DNA of 35,180 nucleotides from Sphingomonadaceae bacterium (GCA_020850455.1 JADZEQ010000007.1:1-35180); one strand, 5' to 3'; positions 7,871 through 16,204 are shown, numbered from the stretch's first letter. Program-made: numbers and translations. The notes: a model not told the origin generated them from the sequence alone.

Positions 7871-7886
7871 TTTGCATTAACGCAAA
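7871..7886. promoter_or_regulatory. Imperfect palindrome TTTGC-N6-GCAAA
   Basis: A 16-bp near-palindrome (14 of 16 positions symmetrical, centre TTAA) lies in the 360-bp region between the monooxygenase start and the phosphate-transport genes. It sits about 100 bp upstream of the monooxygenase promoter candidate and 32 bp before the 51-aa ORF, so it could be an operator for either. The regulator is unknown. Confidence 0.35.
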
Positions 7887-7917
7887 ATGCCACTAGAGGC
7901 GCGCCTATCGGGGCGCG

Positions 7918-8073
7918 ATGATTCGACCGGCGTCCTTGCCGGTCGCGCTATTTCCGATAATGGTGGAGCAGTGGCATGGCGATGCACTTTGCCCTATTTG
8001 CCTGCAATCCGACATGCTGGCGCTGCGCCAATTTTATTTTTTCGGACATTTGATCGACCAACCACAGGGGTAA
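7918..8073 (+). CDS. Candidate 51-aa small protein with CPIC motif
   Basis: An open frame from ATG 7918 to TAA 8071-8073 encodes 51 residues: a hydrophobic start (MIRPASLPVALFPIM), a CPIC motif at residues 25-28, then an aromatic patch (QFYFFGHLI). It ends 4 nt before the DUF47 ATG, and that gene's AGGGG ribosome binding site lies in its last codons, as in a translationally coupled leader gene. GGGG 4 nt before ATG 7918 could serve as its own site. Third-position GC is about 61%, somewhat lower than I would expect for neighbouring genes, so it may be a chance frame. I recognise no family. Confidence 0.35.
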   Translation: MIRPASLPVALFPIMVEQWHGDALCPICLQSDMLALRQFYFFGHLIDQPQG

Positions 8074-8077
8074 GCCG

Positions 8078-8722
8078 ATGTTTGCATGGTTCCAACGCCT
8101 TTTGCCGGAGCAGGGGGATTTTTTCACCATGTTCGAAGCACATGCCAGCACCTTGGTGCGCGCGTCGGATGCGATGGCCAGCCTGCTCGACGGCGGGACG
8201 GACATGCCGCAGCATATTCAGGCAATCGTCGATTTGGAGCATGAGGCGGATGATATCACCCGCGATGTACTGCAAACGGTGCGCCGGACATTTTTGACGC
8301 CCTTTGATCGTGGCGCAATTACCGATTTGATTGCGGTGATGGACGATGCGGTCGACCAGATGCAGCAGACGGCCGGCGCGATTGACCTTTATTCGGTGAG
8401 AGAATTCGACCCCGAAATGAAGGAAATGGCGACCAAAATCCGCGAAGGTGCACTGGTAGCGGCCGAGGCGTTGCCGCTGTTGCGCCAGATCAGCCGCAAT
8501 GGCGGCAAATTGCATAAATTGACCGAACGACTGGTCGAAATCGAAGGCGAGGTGGACGAAATCCACGCGCGTGGGCTGCGCCGTCGCTATGAAGAACATG
8601 GCGTTGCTGAACCGATGCGCTTCATCGTCGCGCGGGAGATTTACCAGCACCTTGAACGTGTGGCGGACAAGCTGGAAGATGTCGCCAATGAAATCGACGG
8701 GCTGGTCATCGACCACGCCTAA
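8078..8722 (+). CDS. DUF47 (PhoU-like) phosphate transport accessory protein
   Basis: This 214-aa, all-helical protein matches the DUF47/PhoU-like family by layout: an N-terminal FFTMFEAHA segment, the EHEADDIT motif near residue 50 and the C-terminal EDVANEIDGLV segment. These proteins almost always accompany a Pit transporter and are thought to control its activity or phosphate signalling. The pit gene follows after 29 nt. The ATG at 8078 has AGGGG about 8 nt upstream. No PHO box was recognised upstream. Confidence 0.92.
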   Translation: MFAWFQRLLPEQGDFFTMFEAHASTLVRASDAMASLLDGGTDMPQHIQAIVDLEHEADDITRDVLQTVRRTFLTPFDRGAITDLIAVMDDAVDQMQQTAGAIDLYSVREFDPEMKEMATKIREGALVAAEALPLLRQISRNGGKLHKLTERLVEIEGEVDEIHARGLRRRYEEHGVAEPMRFIVAREIYQHLERVADKLEDVANEIDGLVIDHA

Positions 8723-8751
8723 TCGCGGGCTGAATTTTAAGGGGATGTGCC

Positions 8752-9750
8752 ATGCATGAGCTTGCGCTGCCTTTGCTCTTTGGCCTTATTGCCTTGGCGT
8801 TGGCTTTTGACTTTCTGAATGGGCTGCATGATGCGGCCAACAGCATCGCCACCATTGTTTCGACGCGTCTATTATCCCCCGTCATGGCGGTCTTATTCGC
8901 TGCGGCGGGCAATTTTGCGGCCTATTGGCTGGTCGGTCTGCACGTTGCCGAAACGGTGGGTAAGGGGATTATTGACAAGGATGTGGTGACACCGGCGGTC
9001 GTTTTCGGGGCGCTGATCGGTGCGATGTTCTGGAATATTTTGACCTGGATAAAGGGTATCCCCTCCTCCTCCTCCCACGCGTTGATCGGCGGGCTGTTGG
9101 GGGCGGGGATCGCGCATGCGGGTTTTGGCGCGGTCGAATCCTCAGGCACCACCAAGACATTGCTTGCCATTTTTCTGTCGCCGACCATTGGCCTTGCCAT
9201 CGCCATGGCGATGATGCTGCTGACCAGCTGGATTTTCCGGCGCGTGCAGCCGCGCCGTGCAGACGGCGTTTTCAAGGGCCTGCACCTCTTATCCTCCGCC
9301 GCTTATTCGATCAGCCATGGCGGCAATGACGCGCAAAAGACGATGGGGATTATAACCGTCCTTCTTTATTCCACCGGCTATTTGCACGGTGAATTCCACG
9401 TCCCCGAGTGGGTGGTGATTGCCTGTTATACCGCCATTGCGCTGGGCACCATGTCAGGCGGGTGGAAGATTATCCAGACGATGGGCACAAAACTGACCCC
9501 GCTCAACCACCATAGCGGCTTTTGCGCATCGACCGCTGGCTCGTGCGTCGTCTTTGGGGCATCGGCGCTGGGTATCCCGGTTTCGACCACCCATGCGATA
9601 ACCGGATCGATCGTCGGTGTGGGCGCTGCCAAACGCGCCAGCGCGGTGCGGTGGAGTGTGGCGAGCCGCGTCGTCATCGCTTGGTTCATCACCATTCCGG
9701 CAAGCGCCGCGGTGGGGGCGATTTTTTACCTGCTCACCCACCTGTTTTGA
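8752..9750 (+). CDS. Low-affinity inorganic phosphate transporter, PiT family
   Basis: A 332-aa membrane protein with many hydrophobic segments. The two PiT signatures are visible: FLNGLHDAANSIATIVST near the N-terminus (about residues 22-40) and SHGGNDAQKTMGIITV near 187-202, each containing the conserved Asn-Asp/His-Asp-Ala core. PiT proteins import metal-phosphate with protons across the inner membrane. An AAGGGGATG ribosome binding region precedes the ATG. It is the second gene of the DUF47-pit unit and the only transporter there, consistent with constitutive phosphate uptake. Confidence 0.95.
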   Translation: MHELALPLLFGLIALALAFDFLNGLHDAANSIATIVSTRLLSPVMAVLFAAAGNFAAYWLVGLHVAETVGKGIIDKDVVTPAVVFGALIGAMFWNILTWIKGIPSSSSHALIGGLLGAGIAHAGFGAVESSGTTKTLLAIFLSPTIGLAIAMAMMLLTSWIFRRVQPRRADGVFKGLHLLSSAAYSISHGGNDAQKTMGIITVLLYSTGYLHGEFHVPEWVVIACYTAIALGTMSGGWKIIQTMGTKLTPLNHHSGFCASTAGSCVVFGASALGIPVSTTHAITGSIVGVGAAKRASAVRWSVASRVVIAWFITIPASAAVGAIFYLLTHLF

Positions 9751-9765
9751 CGGCGACGCAAAAGT

Positions 9766-9790
9766 TTAGAGAAAAATTAACCTTTTCTCT
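9766..9790. promoter_or_regulatory. CtrA-like box overlapping an 8-bp inverted repeat, upstream of ctrA
   Basis: TTAG-N7-TTAAC (9766-9781) matches the CtrA consensus TTAA-N7-TTAAC at 8 of 9 positions. It overlaps AGAGAAAA-N7-TTTTCTCT (9768-9775 and 9783-9790), a perfect 8-bp inverted repeat. The site is 83-107 bp before the ctrA start, where autoregulation is expected from Caulobacter. No GANTC methylation site was seen between pit and ctrA. Confidence 0.5.
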
Positions 9791-9872
9791 TCATATCCGC
9801 TTTGGTTAATGAAACATGACGCGTGACCTGCAGGTTCGCGAAATGTCGGCAAAGCCAAGGGGATAGGCTTTT

Positions 9873-10586
9873 ATGCGCGTGTTGCTGATCGAAGACGAAC
9901 CGACGACGGCCAAGGCCATCGAAACGATGCTGACCGTCGAAGGGTTTAACGTCTATACCACCGACTTGGGCGAAGAGGGTTTGGACCTCGGCAAGCTATA
10001 TGATTATGATATCATATTGCTCGACCTCAACCTGCCGGACATGCACGGTTATGATGTGCTCAAGAAATTGCGCACGGCCAAGGTGCAGACGCCTGTCCTG
10101 ATCCTTTCCGGCATATCGGAAATGGACAGCAAGGTGCGCAGTTTCGGCTTTGGCGCCGATGACTATGTCACCAAGCCTTTCCATCGTGAAGAATTGGTCG
10201 CGCGCATTCAGGCGGTCGTTCGCCGTTCCAAGGGCCATTCGCAATCGATTATCCGCACCGGCAAGCTGGCCGTCAATTTGGACGCCAAGACGGTCGAGGT
10301 GGACGGCAGCCGGGTTCATCTGACCGGCAAGGAATATCAGATGCTCGAACTCTTATCGCTGCGTAAGGGTACGACGCTGACCAAGGAAATGTTCCTCAAC
10401 CACCTCTATGGCGGGATGGATGAGCCCGAGCTCAAGATTATCGACGTCTTCATCTGCAAATTGCGCAAGAAATTGGCGCTCGCCTGTGGCGGTGAAAATT
10501 ACATCGAAACCGTCTGGGGCCGCGGCTATGTGTTGCGCGACATGGATGAAGATGGTGCCAACGGTGATACCCGCGACGTTGCCTGA
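9873..10586 (+). CDS. Cell-cycle response regulator CtrA
   Basis: A 237-aa OmpR-type regulator. The receiver domain (1-120) has the phosphoacceptor Asp51 in [11 protein letters not shown] and the conserved Lys101 in VTKPF. The winged-helix DNA-binding domain (about 125-230) contains [20 protein letters not shown] and [10 protein letters not shown], both highly typical of alphaproteobacterial CtrA. Phosphorylated through the CckA-ChpT relay, CtrA controls division, motility and pilus genes by binding TTAA-N7-TTAAC. It is a single-gene unit, followed by a strong terminator. The ribosome binding site is weak (ATAGG). Confidence 0.97.
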   Translation: MRVLLIEDEPTTAKAIETMLTVEGFNVYTTDLGEEGLDLGKLYDYDIILLDLNLPDMHGYDVLKKLRTAKVQTPVLILSGISEMDSKVRSFGFGADDYVTKPFHREELVARIQAVVRRSKGHSQSIIRTGKLAVNLDAKTVEVDGSRVHLTGKEYQMLELLSLRKGTTLTKEMFLNHLYGGMDEPELKIIDVFICKLRKKLALACGGENYIETVWGRGYVLRDMDEDGANGDTRDVA

Positions 10587-10604
10587 ACCCACATCAGCCG
10601 ACAG

Positions 10605-10641
10605 AAAAAGGGCCGGGGCATGTTCCCCGGCCTTTCTTTTT
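10605..10641. terminator. Bidirectional Rho-independent terminator after ctrA and PilZ gene
   Basis: An 8-bp GC stem (GGCCGGGG / CCCCGGCC, 10611-10618 with 10625-10632) and 6-nt loop is followed by TTTCTTTTT on the plus strand. On the minus strand the complementary A-run gives CTTTTTC. It therefore suits both ctrA (ending 10586) and the convergent PilZ gene (ending 10671). Confidence 0.85.
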
Positions 10642-10670
10642 GGCGGTTCAAATGGTGATGGCAGGGATGC

Positions 10671-11120
10671 TCAGTCGCGCGTCCAGCCGCTCGACCCGTG
10701 GATAATCTGATCGCGGTGACTACGTTGAAAGCCGCTGCGCGTTGCCGTCGCCTTATGCTGCAGCGGAACAAAGCCCAATTGTGCGTCGCGCGGCGTGATG
10801 CCGCTGCCGCTGGCGGCGCGCACTTGCAGACATTGCGGATCGACCGGTTCGTCAAGATAAAGGCCAAAGCCATCCTTGCGCACCCAGCGCACCACCGCGC
10901 GGCGTGTTTCGCCGCCCGGCAAATGCACCGCCACCTCTTCGCACGGCATGAGTTTGATGTCGCCGCGCGCCCCTATGCCGTGCGCCGAGACATTGCGCAC
11001 GACAACACGTTCACGTGTGCCGCCGCCGCGCGAAATTTCGACTGACAACAGCTTGGACGTGCGCGCTTCGCGCGCCGACTCATCATGCCCCGTCGGGGAA
11101 GGTGACCAGTTCATCGACAT
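10671..11120 (-). CDS. PilZ domain protein
   Basis: About 149 aa. The central region contains NVSAHGIG, matching the (D/N)xSxxG half of the PilZ c-di-GMP motif, preceded by Arg-rich segments and followed by strand-like sequence ending in GLYLDEPVD. A clean RxxxR motif is not visible (REAR and RTSK are nearby), so c-di-GMP binding is uncertain. The start is uncertain: ATGs at 11120, 11114 and 11171 are all possible and none has a strong ribosome binding site. PilZ proteins often tune motility, pili or polysaccharide. It shares a terminator with ctrA. Confidence 0.75.
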   Translation of the reverse strand: MSMNWSPSPTGHDESAREARTSKLLSVEISRGGGTRERVVVRNVSAHGIGARGDIKLMPCEEVAVHLPGGETRRAVVRWVRKDGFGLYLDEPVDPQCLQVRAASGSGITPRDAQLGFVPLQHKATATRSGFQRSHRDQIIHGSSGWTRD

Positions 11121-11336
11121 GCGGGGTAATTTGCCGCCAATCGGTAAAAAATCTCTTGCGATCCGCACCATGATGACTTGGTATCGACCCTGATAAATGT
11201 TTCAAATTGTGACGGAAATCCGGCACATCTTGCCGATATTCCGGCATGTCTCGCCATAGCCGCATGACCCAAATCGGCGGAAACAGGCGCTTTGCGACGC
11301 GGTAAAAATTGGCATGGCTTTTGCCTATATCCGGAC

Positions 11337-11606
11337 ATGGATAGTGCATATCTGGCCCCGAATTATTTTTTAGCCCGCGTGGCGCTGCACCAAAATTTGG
11401 TCGCCAAAGTGGCAAGGGCCATCGATTCGCTGGGCGATGTTGCCGTTACGGAATATGGGCTTTTGATATTAATCGATGCGGCGATGTGTTGGCCGACGTC
11501 CTTGTGTCACGCGCCCGATGCCGCCTTTGCCCGCCATGCCGCCGCCATGATGCGCAACGCCATGCTTCAGGCCCGCGGCCGCCATGTCGCCACCCGCCAG
11601 CCATAA
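11337..11606 (+). pseudogene. Possible truncated MarR-like gene fragment
   Basis: In the 446-bp stretch between the PilZ and DedA genes, a plus-strand frame from ATG 11337 gives residues such as FLARVALHQNLVAKV and VAVTEYGLLILIDA. These resemble the first helices of a MarR regulator (a helix, then a TxxEYxLL segment). The EYGLL part also faintly recalls Flp pilins. After about residue 50 similarity stops, and from 11567 the frame runs antisense into the DedA gene and is probably a shadow. It may be a decayed N-terminal fragment or chance. The rest of the stretch shows nothing. Confidence 0.25.
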
Positions 11607-12169
11607 AAGACGATGAATAATATGACCGATGCGACGACCACCGGCCCCAAATATTGGTCGAGCAAGTCGGAAAAATGAAGGCCGAGGAAATATCCGCCCG
11701 CAACCAACACCGCATTCCAGCCCAATGTGCCGGCAAAAGTATAGATAAGGAAGCGCACATGCCCCATTTCGGCAAGCCCGGCGGGGAGGGATATCATCGT
11801 GCGTAAAAATGGCGACATGCGCAGGCCAAATACCACCCAATGGCCATGGCGGCGCAAAAAGGCGGCGGCGCGTTCGACATCGACCCAATCGATGGTCAGC
11901 CAGCGGCCAAATCGCCGCACCCATGGCTCAAGCCGGGCCAAGCCCAGCCGTCGCCCCAGCAGATACCAGGCATAATTACCTGCCGTGCTGCCGATGCTGC
12001 CCGCGAGTAACAGGGGGGCAAGCTGCATCTGCCCCTTTGCCATCGCGATGCCGCCCAGCCCCATGATGAGTTCCGAAGGCACGGGCGGGAAAATATTTTC
12101 CACCACCATCAAAAAGGCGATGCCCCAATAGCCGCCATTTGCGACGAGTTGGATAATCCAGTCTGTCAC
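11567..12169 (-). CDS. DedA family inner-membrane protein
   Basis: This 200-aa protein has four to five hydrophobic segments and the DedA/VTT-domain hallmarks: ENIFPPVPSE near residues 24-33, a re-entrant Gly-rich segment (AGSIGSTAGNYAWYLLGRR), and RMSPFLRTMISLPAG near 117-131. DedA proteins are linked to flipping of undecaprenyl phosphate or phospholipids and to membrane homeostasis. The start is GTG at 12169, 12 nt after the gshB stop, without a strong ribosome binding site. It is the last gene of the rsmI-yraN-gshB unit. Confidence 0.92.
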   Translation of the reverse strand: MTDWIIQLVANGGYWGIAFLMVVENIFPPVPSELIMGLGGIAMAKGQMQLAPLLLAGSIGSTAGNYAWYLLGRRLGLARLEPWVRRFGRWLTIDWVDVERAAAFLRRHGHWVVFGLRMSPFLRTMISLPAGLAEMGHVRFLIYTFAGTLGWNAVLVAGGYFLGLHFSDLLDQYLGPVVVASVILFIVFYGWRVATWRPRA

Positions 12170-12181
12170 AGCGCCCGACGT

Positions 12182-13159
12182 TCAAGCCATCGCGGCTTGG
12201 CGCGCAGCCAGTCGCGCCCCAATGGCGTCCCAGATCATCGCGGGAATGTTACTGCCGTTGAAATTGTCGATGGCAACGATCCCGGTTGGCGATGTGACGT
12301 TGATTTCGGTCAGCCATTTGCCGCCGATGACATCGATGCCGACAAAAAGCAGCCCACGTTTTTGGAGTTCGGGGCCGAGTGCGGCGCAGATTTCGCGTTC
12401 GCTGTCGGTCAAATCTGTCGCTTCGGCATGGCCACCCGCCGCCAGATTGGAACGTATTTCGCCCTTGCCCGGCATGCGGTTGATGGCGCCCGCCACCACC
12501 CCATCCACCAGCACGATGCGTTTGTCGCCGCCCGACACTTCAGGCAGGAAAGCCTGCACCATGAAGGGTTCGCGCCAGATTTTGCCGAATAATTCGGTGA
12601 GCGCACCCAAATTGGCCCCGTCGGCACCGATGCGGAATACTGCCGCACCCGCATTGCCGTGCAGCGGTTTCACCACAATGTCCCCGTGCTGCGCTTGAAA
12701 GCGCCGTACTTCGGCAATGTCACGCGTAATCAGCGTGGGCGGCATGAAGTGCGCATAATCGAGCACGAATAATTTTTCCGGTGCATTGCGCACTTCGCGC
12801 GGATCATTGATGATTAACGTCTGCTCGGCGATGCGTTCGAGCAAATGGGTGGCGGTGATATAGCCCAGATCAAAGGGTGGGTCCTGCCGCATCAAAATGA
12901 CATCAACATCGTCGACAAGGTCGATACGGGCGGCATCGCCAAAGCTGAAATGTGCGCCTTCGCGCCGTTCGAGGCGGGTGACCGGATGGGCCAGCGCGGT
13001 CAGACGCGCATTGCGGCCATCCGAATCGAAACTGAGCGTTTCGGGCAGATAATGCCACATGCTATATCCGCGTGCCTGCCCCTCCAGCATCAGTGCAAAG
13101 CTGCTGTCACCGGCGATATGGATATTTTCCATCGGGTCCATTTGAACGGCAACGCGCAT
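12182..13159 (-). CDS. Glutathione synthetase
   Basis: A 325-aa ATP-grasp enzyme, the usual GshB size. It joins gamma-glutamylcysteine and glycine using ATP. The N-terminus MRVAVQMDPMENIHIAGDSSF is typical, and IVVKPLHGNAGAAVFRI and LLFVGIDVIGGKWLTEINVTSP carry the ATP-grasp lysine and metal ligands. The ATG at 13159 was chosen over longer in-frame starts because it matches the family N-terminus and leaves an 8-nt gap to yraN. Glutathione made here would support the grxC glutaredoxin encoded about 19 kb away. Confidence 0.96.
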   Translation of the reverse strand: MRVAVQMDPMENIHIAGDSSFALMLEGQARGYSMWHYLPETLSFDSDGRNARLTALAHPVTRLERREGAHFSFGDAARIDLVDDVDVILMRQDPPFDLGYITATHLLERIAEQTLIINDPREVRNAPEKLFVLDYAHFMPPTLITRDIAEVRRFQAQHGDIVVKPLHGNAGAAVFRIGADGANLGALTELFGKIWREPFMVQAFLPEVSGGDKRIVLVDGVVAGAINRMPGKGEIRSNLAAGGHAEATDLTDSEREICAALGPELQKRGLLFVGIDVIGGKWLTEINVTSPTGIVAIDNFNGSNIPAMIWDAIGARLAARQAAMA

Positions 13160-13167
13160 CGGTTCGA

Positions 13168-13524
13168 CTATCCTTGCTTGACCCAGATATGGGGGAGATG
13201 GTGTGGCCAGCGCCATGGTGCAAGTAAAATGGCGTCAATCCGCACCTGATCGGTCGCTTTGGCATAGCGCGGGGTCAATATTTCGGCTGCGGCGACCACA
13301 CGGCGTAGATGTGCTGCATGGATGGCATCGGTCAGTGTTGCCGCATCGGCACGCCATTTTACCTCGACAAAGGCCAGAGTTCGCCAGCGCCGCGCGATAA
13401 TATCCACCTCCCCATGGCCGACACGTGCGCGCCGCGCCAAAATCCGCCAGCCCTTGGCACGCAGATAGAGCGCAGCCCACCCCTCTGCGCGGCGGCCCTG
13501 CGCCTCGGCGCGCGCGCGGTTCAT
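13168..13524 (-). CDS. UPF0102 (YraN) family endonuclease-like protein
   Basis: This 118-aa protein has the restriction-endonuclease-like core motif of YraN: GHGEVDIIARR (residues about 36-46) followed by LAFVEVKWR (50-58), the Glu, Asp and Glu-x-Lys expected of a PD-(D/E)XK fold. Activity and substrate are not established for the family; a role in DNA processing is suspected. Its start overlaps the rsmI stop by 4 bp (ATGA), so it is translationally coupled. In E. coli yraN also lies near rsmI and lpoA, a neighbourhood kept here with changed orientation. Confidence 0.92.
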   Translation of the reverse strand: MNRARAEAQGRRAEGWAALYLRAKGWRILARRARVGHGEVDIIARRWRTLAFVEVKWRADAATLTDAIHAAHLRRVVAAAEILTPRYAKATDQVRIDAILLAPWRWPHHLPHIWVKQG

Positions 13525-14363
13525 GCCTTGCCCTGTAGTTCGAGCGCCATGGCGTATAGCTTGTCGCGGGCCGCGCCGCTCTGTCGCGCAACGTCGCGCG
13601 CGGCGCGGGCAGGGGGTGCTGAAACCATCGCCGCGCGCAGCAAATCGCGTAGCGCATCGTCATTTACCTGTGCGCCCTCCTCCTCCTTGGGTGGTGCGAC
13701 GATGATGACAATTTCACCCTTGGGCGGTGTCGCAAAAATTTGCGCCAGTTGGCTGAGTGTGCCCGACACGCCCGTTTCATGCAGCTTGCTGATTTCACGC
13801 GCGACAAAGCCATCGCGATCCCCCAGAATTTCCGCCATTGCGTGGAGGCTATCGCCAAGCCGCTGCGCGCTCTCATAAAAAATATATGTCGCCGCTATGG
13901 GGGCAATTTCTTGAAGCGCGCTTTTGCGCGGCCCGGCACGCGCGGGCAAAAAGCCGACGAACAGAAAACGGTCGCTGGGTAGTCCGGACATCGACAGCGC
14001 CGTAATGGCGGCATTGGGGCCGGGCAGTGCAGATATATGCACCCCTGCGGCGCGCGCATCGCGCACCAGCCGATATCCGGGGTCGGAAATAAGGGGGGTG
14101 CCCGCATCACAGCAGAGCACGACAATTTCATTGGCCGCGCGGGCAACCAGCGTGGCCCGCGCGCTATCGCTCGCATGATCATCATGACGAAGCAAGGGAC
14201 GCTTTAAGCCAATCAGATGGAGCAATTTGCCGGTAACGCGTGTATCCTCACACGCAATGACATCCGCCGCCGCCAAAAGCGCACGCGAACGCGCGCTTAG
14301 ATCGTCAAGGTTGCCGATCGGCGTCGGAACGATATAGAGACCGGCTTTGGGAGGCAGTGACAT
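13521..14363 (-). CDS. 16S rRNA (cytidine1402-2'-O)-methyltransferase RsmI
   Basis: A 280-aa SAM-dependent methyltransferase of the tetrapyrrole-methylase fold. Signatures include LYIVPTPIGNLDDLSARS at the N-terminus, CEDTR, CDAGTPLISDPGYRLV and LPGPNAAITALSMSGLPSD. RsmI methylates the ribose of C1402 in 16S rRNA, tuning decoding. The ATG at 14363 gives the normal N-terminus, but has no clear ribosome binding site; ATGs at 14375 and 14393 are in frame. It is head-to-head with the LpoA-like gene, their start codons sharing CATG. It heads the rsmI-yraN-gshB-dedA unit. Confidence 0.95.
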   Translation of the reverse strand: MSLPPKAGLYIVPTPIGNLDDLSARSRALLAAADVIACEDTRVTGKLLHLIGLKRPLLRHDDHASDSARATLVARAANEIVVLCCDAGTPLISDPGYRLVRDARAAGVHISALPGPNAAITALSMSGLPSDRFLFVGFLPARAGPRKSALQEIAPIAATYIFYESAQRLGDSLHAMAEILGDRDGFVAREISKLHETGVSGTLSQLAQIFATPPKGEIVIIVAPPKEEEGAQVNDDALRDLLRAAMVSAPPARAARDVARQSGAARDKLYAMALELQGKA

Positions 14364-15546
14364 GACAGCGAACATGGCAGAAAATGGCATAGGGCGGCAA
14401 GGCTCGCTCTGGCTGCGGCATATTGCCATGCTGTTTTTGGGGCTGATGCTTGCCGCCTGTAACACGATGGTGCCACGCACCACCGCCCCGCCACCCGAAA
14501 CCACGACAGTGCCAGAGGTTGCCGCCGGCCTTCCCACCGACACCGAACGGCACCGCGTCGCCCTGTTGGTGCCGCAAACCGGCCCCGATGCGGCCGTCGG
14601 CGAATCGATAGCCAACGCAACGACGATGGCGATCCTCGATTCGCGGTCGGACAGGGTTCGCATCACCATTTATGATACAGGCGCTGGTGCGGCGGCGGCG
14701 GCGCAACAGGCGATTGCGGAGGGTAATAAACTCATCCTCGGTCCGCTGCTGGCGGATGATGTGCGCGCGGTCGCCCCCATCGCCAGCGCCGCCAATGTGC
14801 CGCTCATCAGTTTTTCGAACGACAGCAGTGTTGCCGGAAACGGCACCTATTTGCTGGGTTTTGAGCCTGGCCAATCGGTCAATCGCGTTGTCGCCTATGC
14901 CCGGGCGCATGGCGTGAGTAACTTCGGCGCATTGGTGCCGCGCAGCGTTTATGGCGAACGCGCGCTCGCCGCGATGCGCGCAGCGGTGACGCAAGCTGGC
15001 GGGACGCTCGTTTCGTCGCAAAGCTATGACCGTTCGGCGGCGGGCCTGTCAGGTGCGGCACGGCAATTGGCGCGCACCGGCGGTATGGGCGCGATACTCA
15101 TTGCGGATGCAGGCAGCACGGCCATTCGCGCAATCCCGCTGCTGCGCGGCGCAGGGGCGGCGGATGCGCGGATTTTGGGCACGGAATTGTGGAATAATGA
15201 ATCGGCAATCGCTGCCAATGCGGGGATGCAGGGGGCATGGTTTGCCAGCGTTTCGGACGGGCTGTTTGCACAAATGTCCGCGCGTTATCGCGAACGCTAT
15301 GGCCGCACCCCCTATCGCATCGCCAGCTTGGGCTATGATGCGGTGCTGCTAACCGTCCGGATGGCGCGTGATTGGCGACCGGGGACCAATTTCCCGCAAA
15401 ACCGCCTGTTTGCCGCCGATGGTTTCGGCGGGGTGGACGGCATTTTCCGCTTTGACAATCGGGGGATTGCAATCCGCGCGCTCGAGGTCAGCGAAGTGCG
15501 CAGCGGCGGCTTTGCCGTGCTGGATGCCGCGCCGACCGCTTGGTAA
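14362..15546 (+). CDS. LpoA-like lipoprotein, penicillin-binding protein activator
   Basis: This 394-aa protein begins with a lipoprotein signal: hydrophobic LFLGLML then the lipobox LAAC (Cys33), and a Pro/Thr-rich linker. The rest is a periplasmic-binding-protein fold (HRVALLVPQTGPDAAVGES at the start, GTYLLGFEPGQSVNRVV in the middle) as in LpoA/YraM, which activates the peptidoglycan synthase PBP1A in E. coli. Partner specificity in alphaproteobacteria is less clear. The ATG at 14362 is backed by GGAGG 7 nt upstream, itself inside the rsmI coding region. Its neighbours rsmI and yraN match the E. coli setting. Confidence 0.88.
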   Translation: MTANMAENGIGRQGSLWLRHIAMLFLGLMLAACNTMVPRTTAPPPETTTVPEVAAGLPTDTERHRVALLVPQTGPDAAVGESIANATTMAILDSRSDRVRITIYDTGAGAAAAAQQAIAEGNKLILGPLLADDVRAVAPIASAANVPLISFSNDSSVAGNGTYLLGFEPGQSVNRVVAYARAHGVSNFGALVPRSVYGERALAAMRAAVTQAGGTLVSSQSYDRSAAGLSGAARQLARTGGMGAILIADAGSTAIRAIPLLRGAGAADARILGTELWNNESAIAANAGMQGAWFASVSDGLFAQMSARYRERYGRTPYRIASLGYDAVLLTVRMARDWRPGTNFPQNRLFAADGFGGVDGIFRFDNRGIAIRALEVSEVRSGGFAVLDAAPTAW

Positions 15547-15550
15547 GCGC

Positions 15551-16204
15551 CTAAGCGATGGATTGACCGGTCTTTGCCCAATCGGCAAGGAACCCTTCGA
15601 TCCCTTTGTCGGTCAACACATGCTTGACCAGCCCGCGAATGACGGCGGGCGGCGCGGTCATGACGTCCGCGCCGATTTTCGCGGCTTCGAGAATATGGAT
15701 GCCGTGACGGACGCTGGCGACGAGGATTTCGGTGCCAAAATCATAATTGTCGTAGATCAGGCGGATGTCGGCGATCAGCTGCATGCCGTCAAATCCATTA
15801 TCGTCATGCCGCCCGACAAATGGGGAAATAAAGGTTGCGCCCGCTTTGGCCGCCAGCAGCGCCTGCGCTGCCGAAAAGCACAAGGTGACATTGACCATCG
15901 TCCCATCGCTGGTCAGCGCCTTGCAGCTTTTCAGCCCATCGATGGTCAGCGGCACTTTTATGCACACATTATCGGCGATTTTGCGCAAAATCTCTGCCTC
16001 ACGCATCATGCCGGCATGGTCGAGCGCCACCACCTCTGCCGACACAGGGCCATCGACCAACGCGCAGATTTCGCGCGTCACCTCCATAAAATCGCGCCCC
16101 GATTTGTGGATCAGCGAAGGATTGGTCGTCACCCCGTCGAGCAAGCCGGTGGCGGCGAGTTCGGCAATGTCCGCAACATCGGCGGTATCGGCAAAAAATT
16201 TCAT
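15551..16204 (-). CDS. Transaldolase / fructose-6-phosphate aldolase family
   Basis: At 217 aa it belongs to the small transaldolase group (TalC/FSA-like). The N-terminus [13 protein letters not shown] and [13 protein letters not shown] are typical, and the Schiff-base lysine is Lys83 in [21 protein letters not shown] and [10 protein letters not shown] also match. It either transfers dihydroxyacetone units in the pentose phosphate pathway or cleaves fructose-6-phosphate; sequence alone does not decide. It is divergent from the DUF2490 gene across about 96 bp. It ends convergently, 4 nt from the LpoA-like gene. Confidence 0.93.
   Translation of the reverse strand: MKFFADTADVADIAELAATGLLDGVTTNPSLIHKSGRDFMEVTREICALVDGPVSAEVVALDHAGMMREAEILRKIADNVCIKVPLTIDGLKSCKALTSDGTMVNVTLCFSAAQALLAAKAGATFISPFVGRHDDNGFDGMQLIADIRLIYDNYDFGTEILVASVRHGIHILEAAKIGADVMTAPPAVIRGLVKHVLTDKGIEGFLADWAKTGQSIA

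Noticed and set aside
7721..8077. PHO box for the phosphate-transport genes
   Set aside because: No CTGTCAT-like direct repeat was found.
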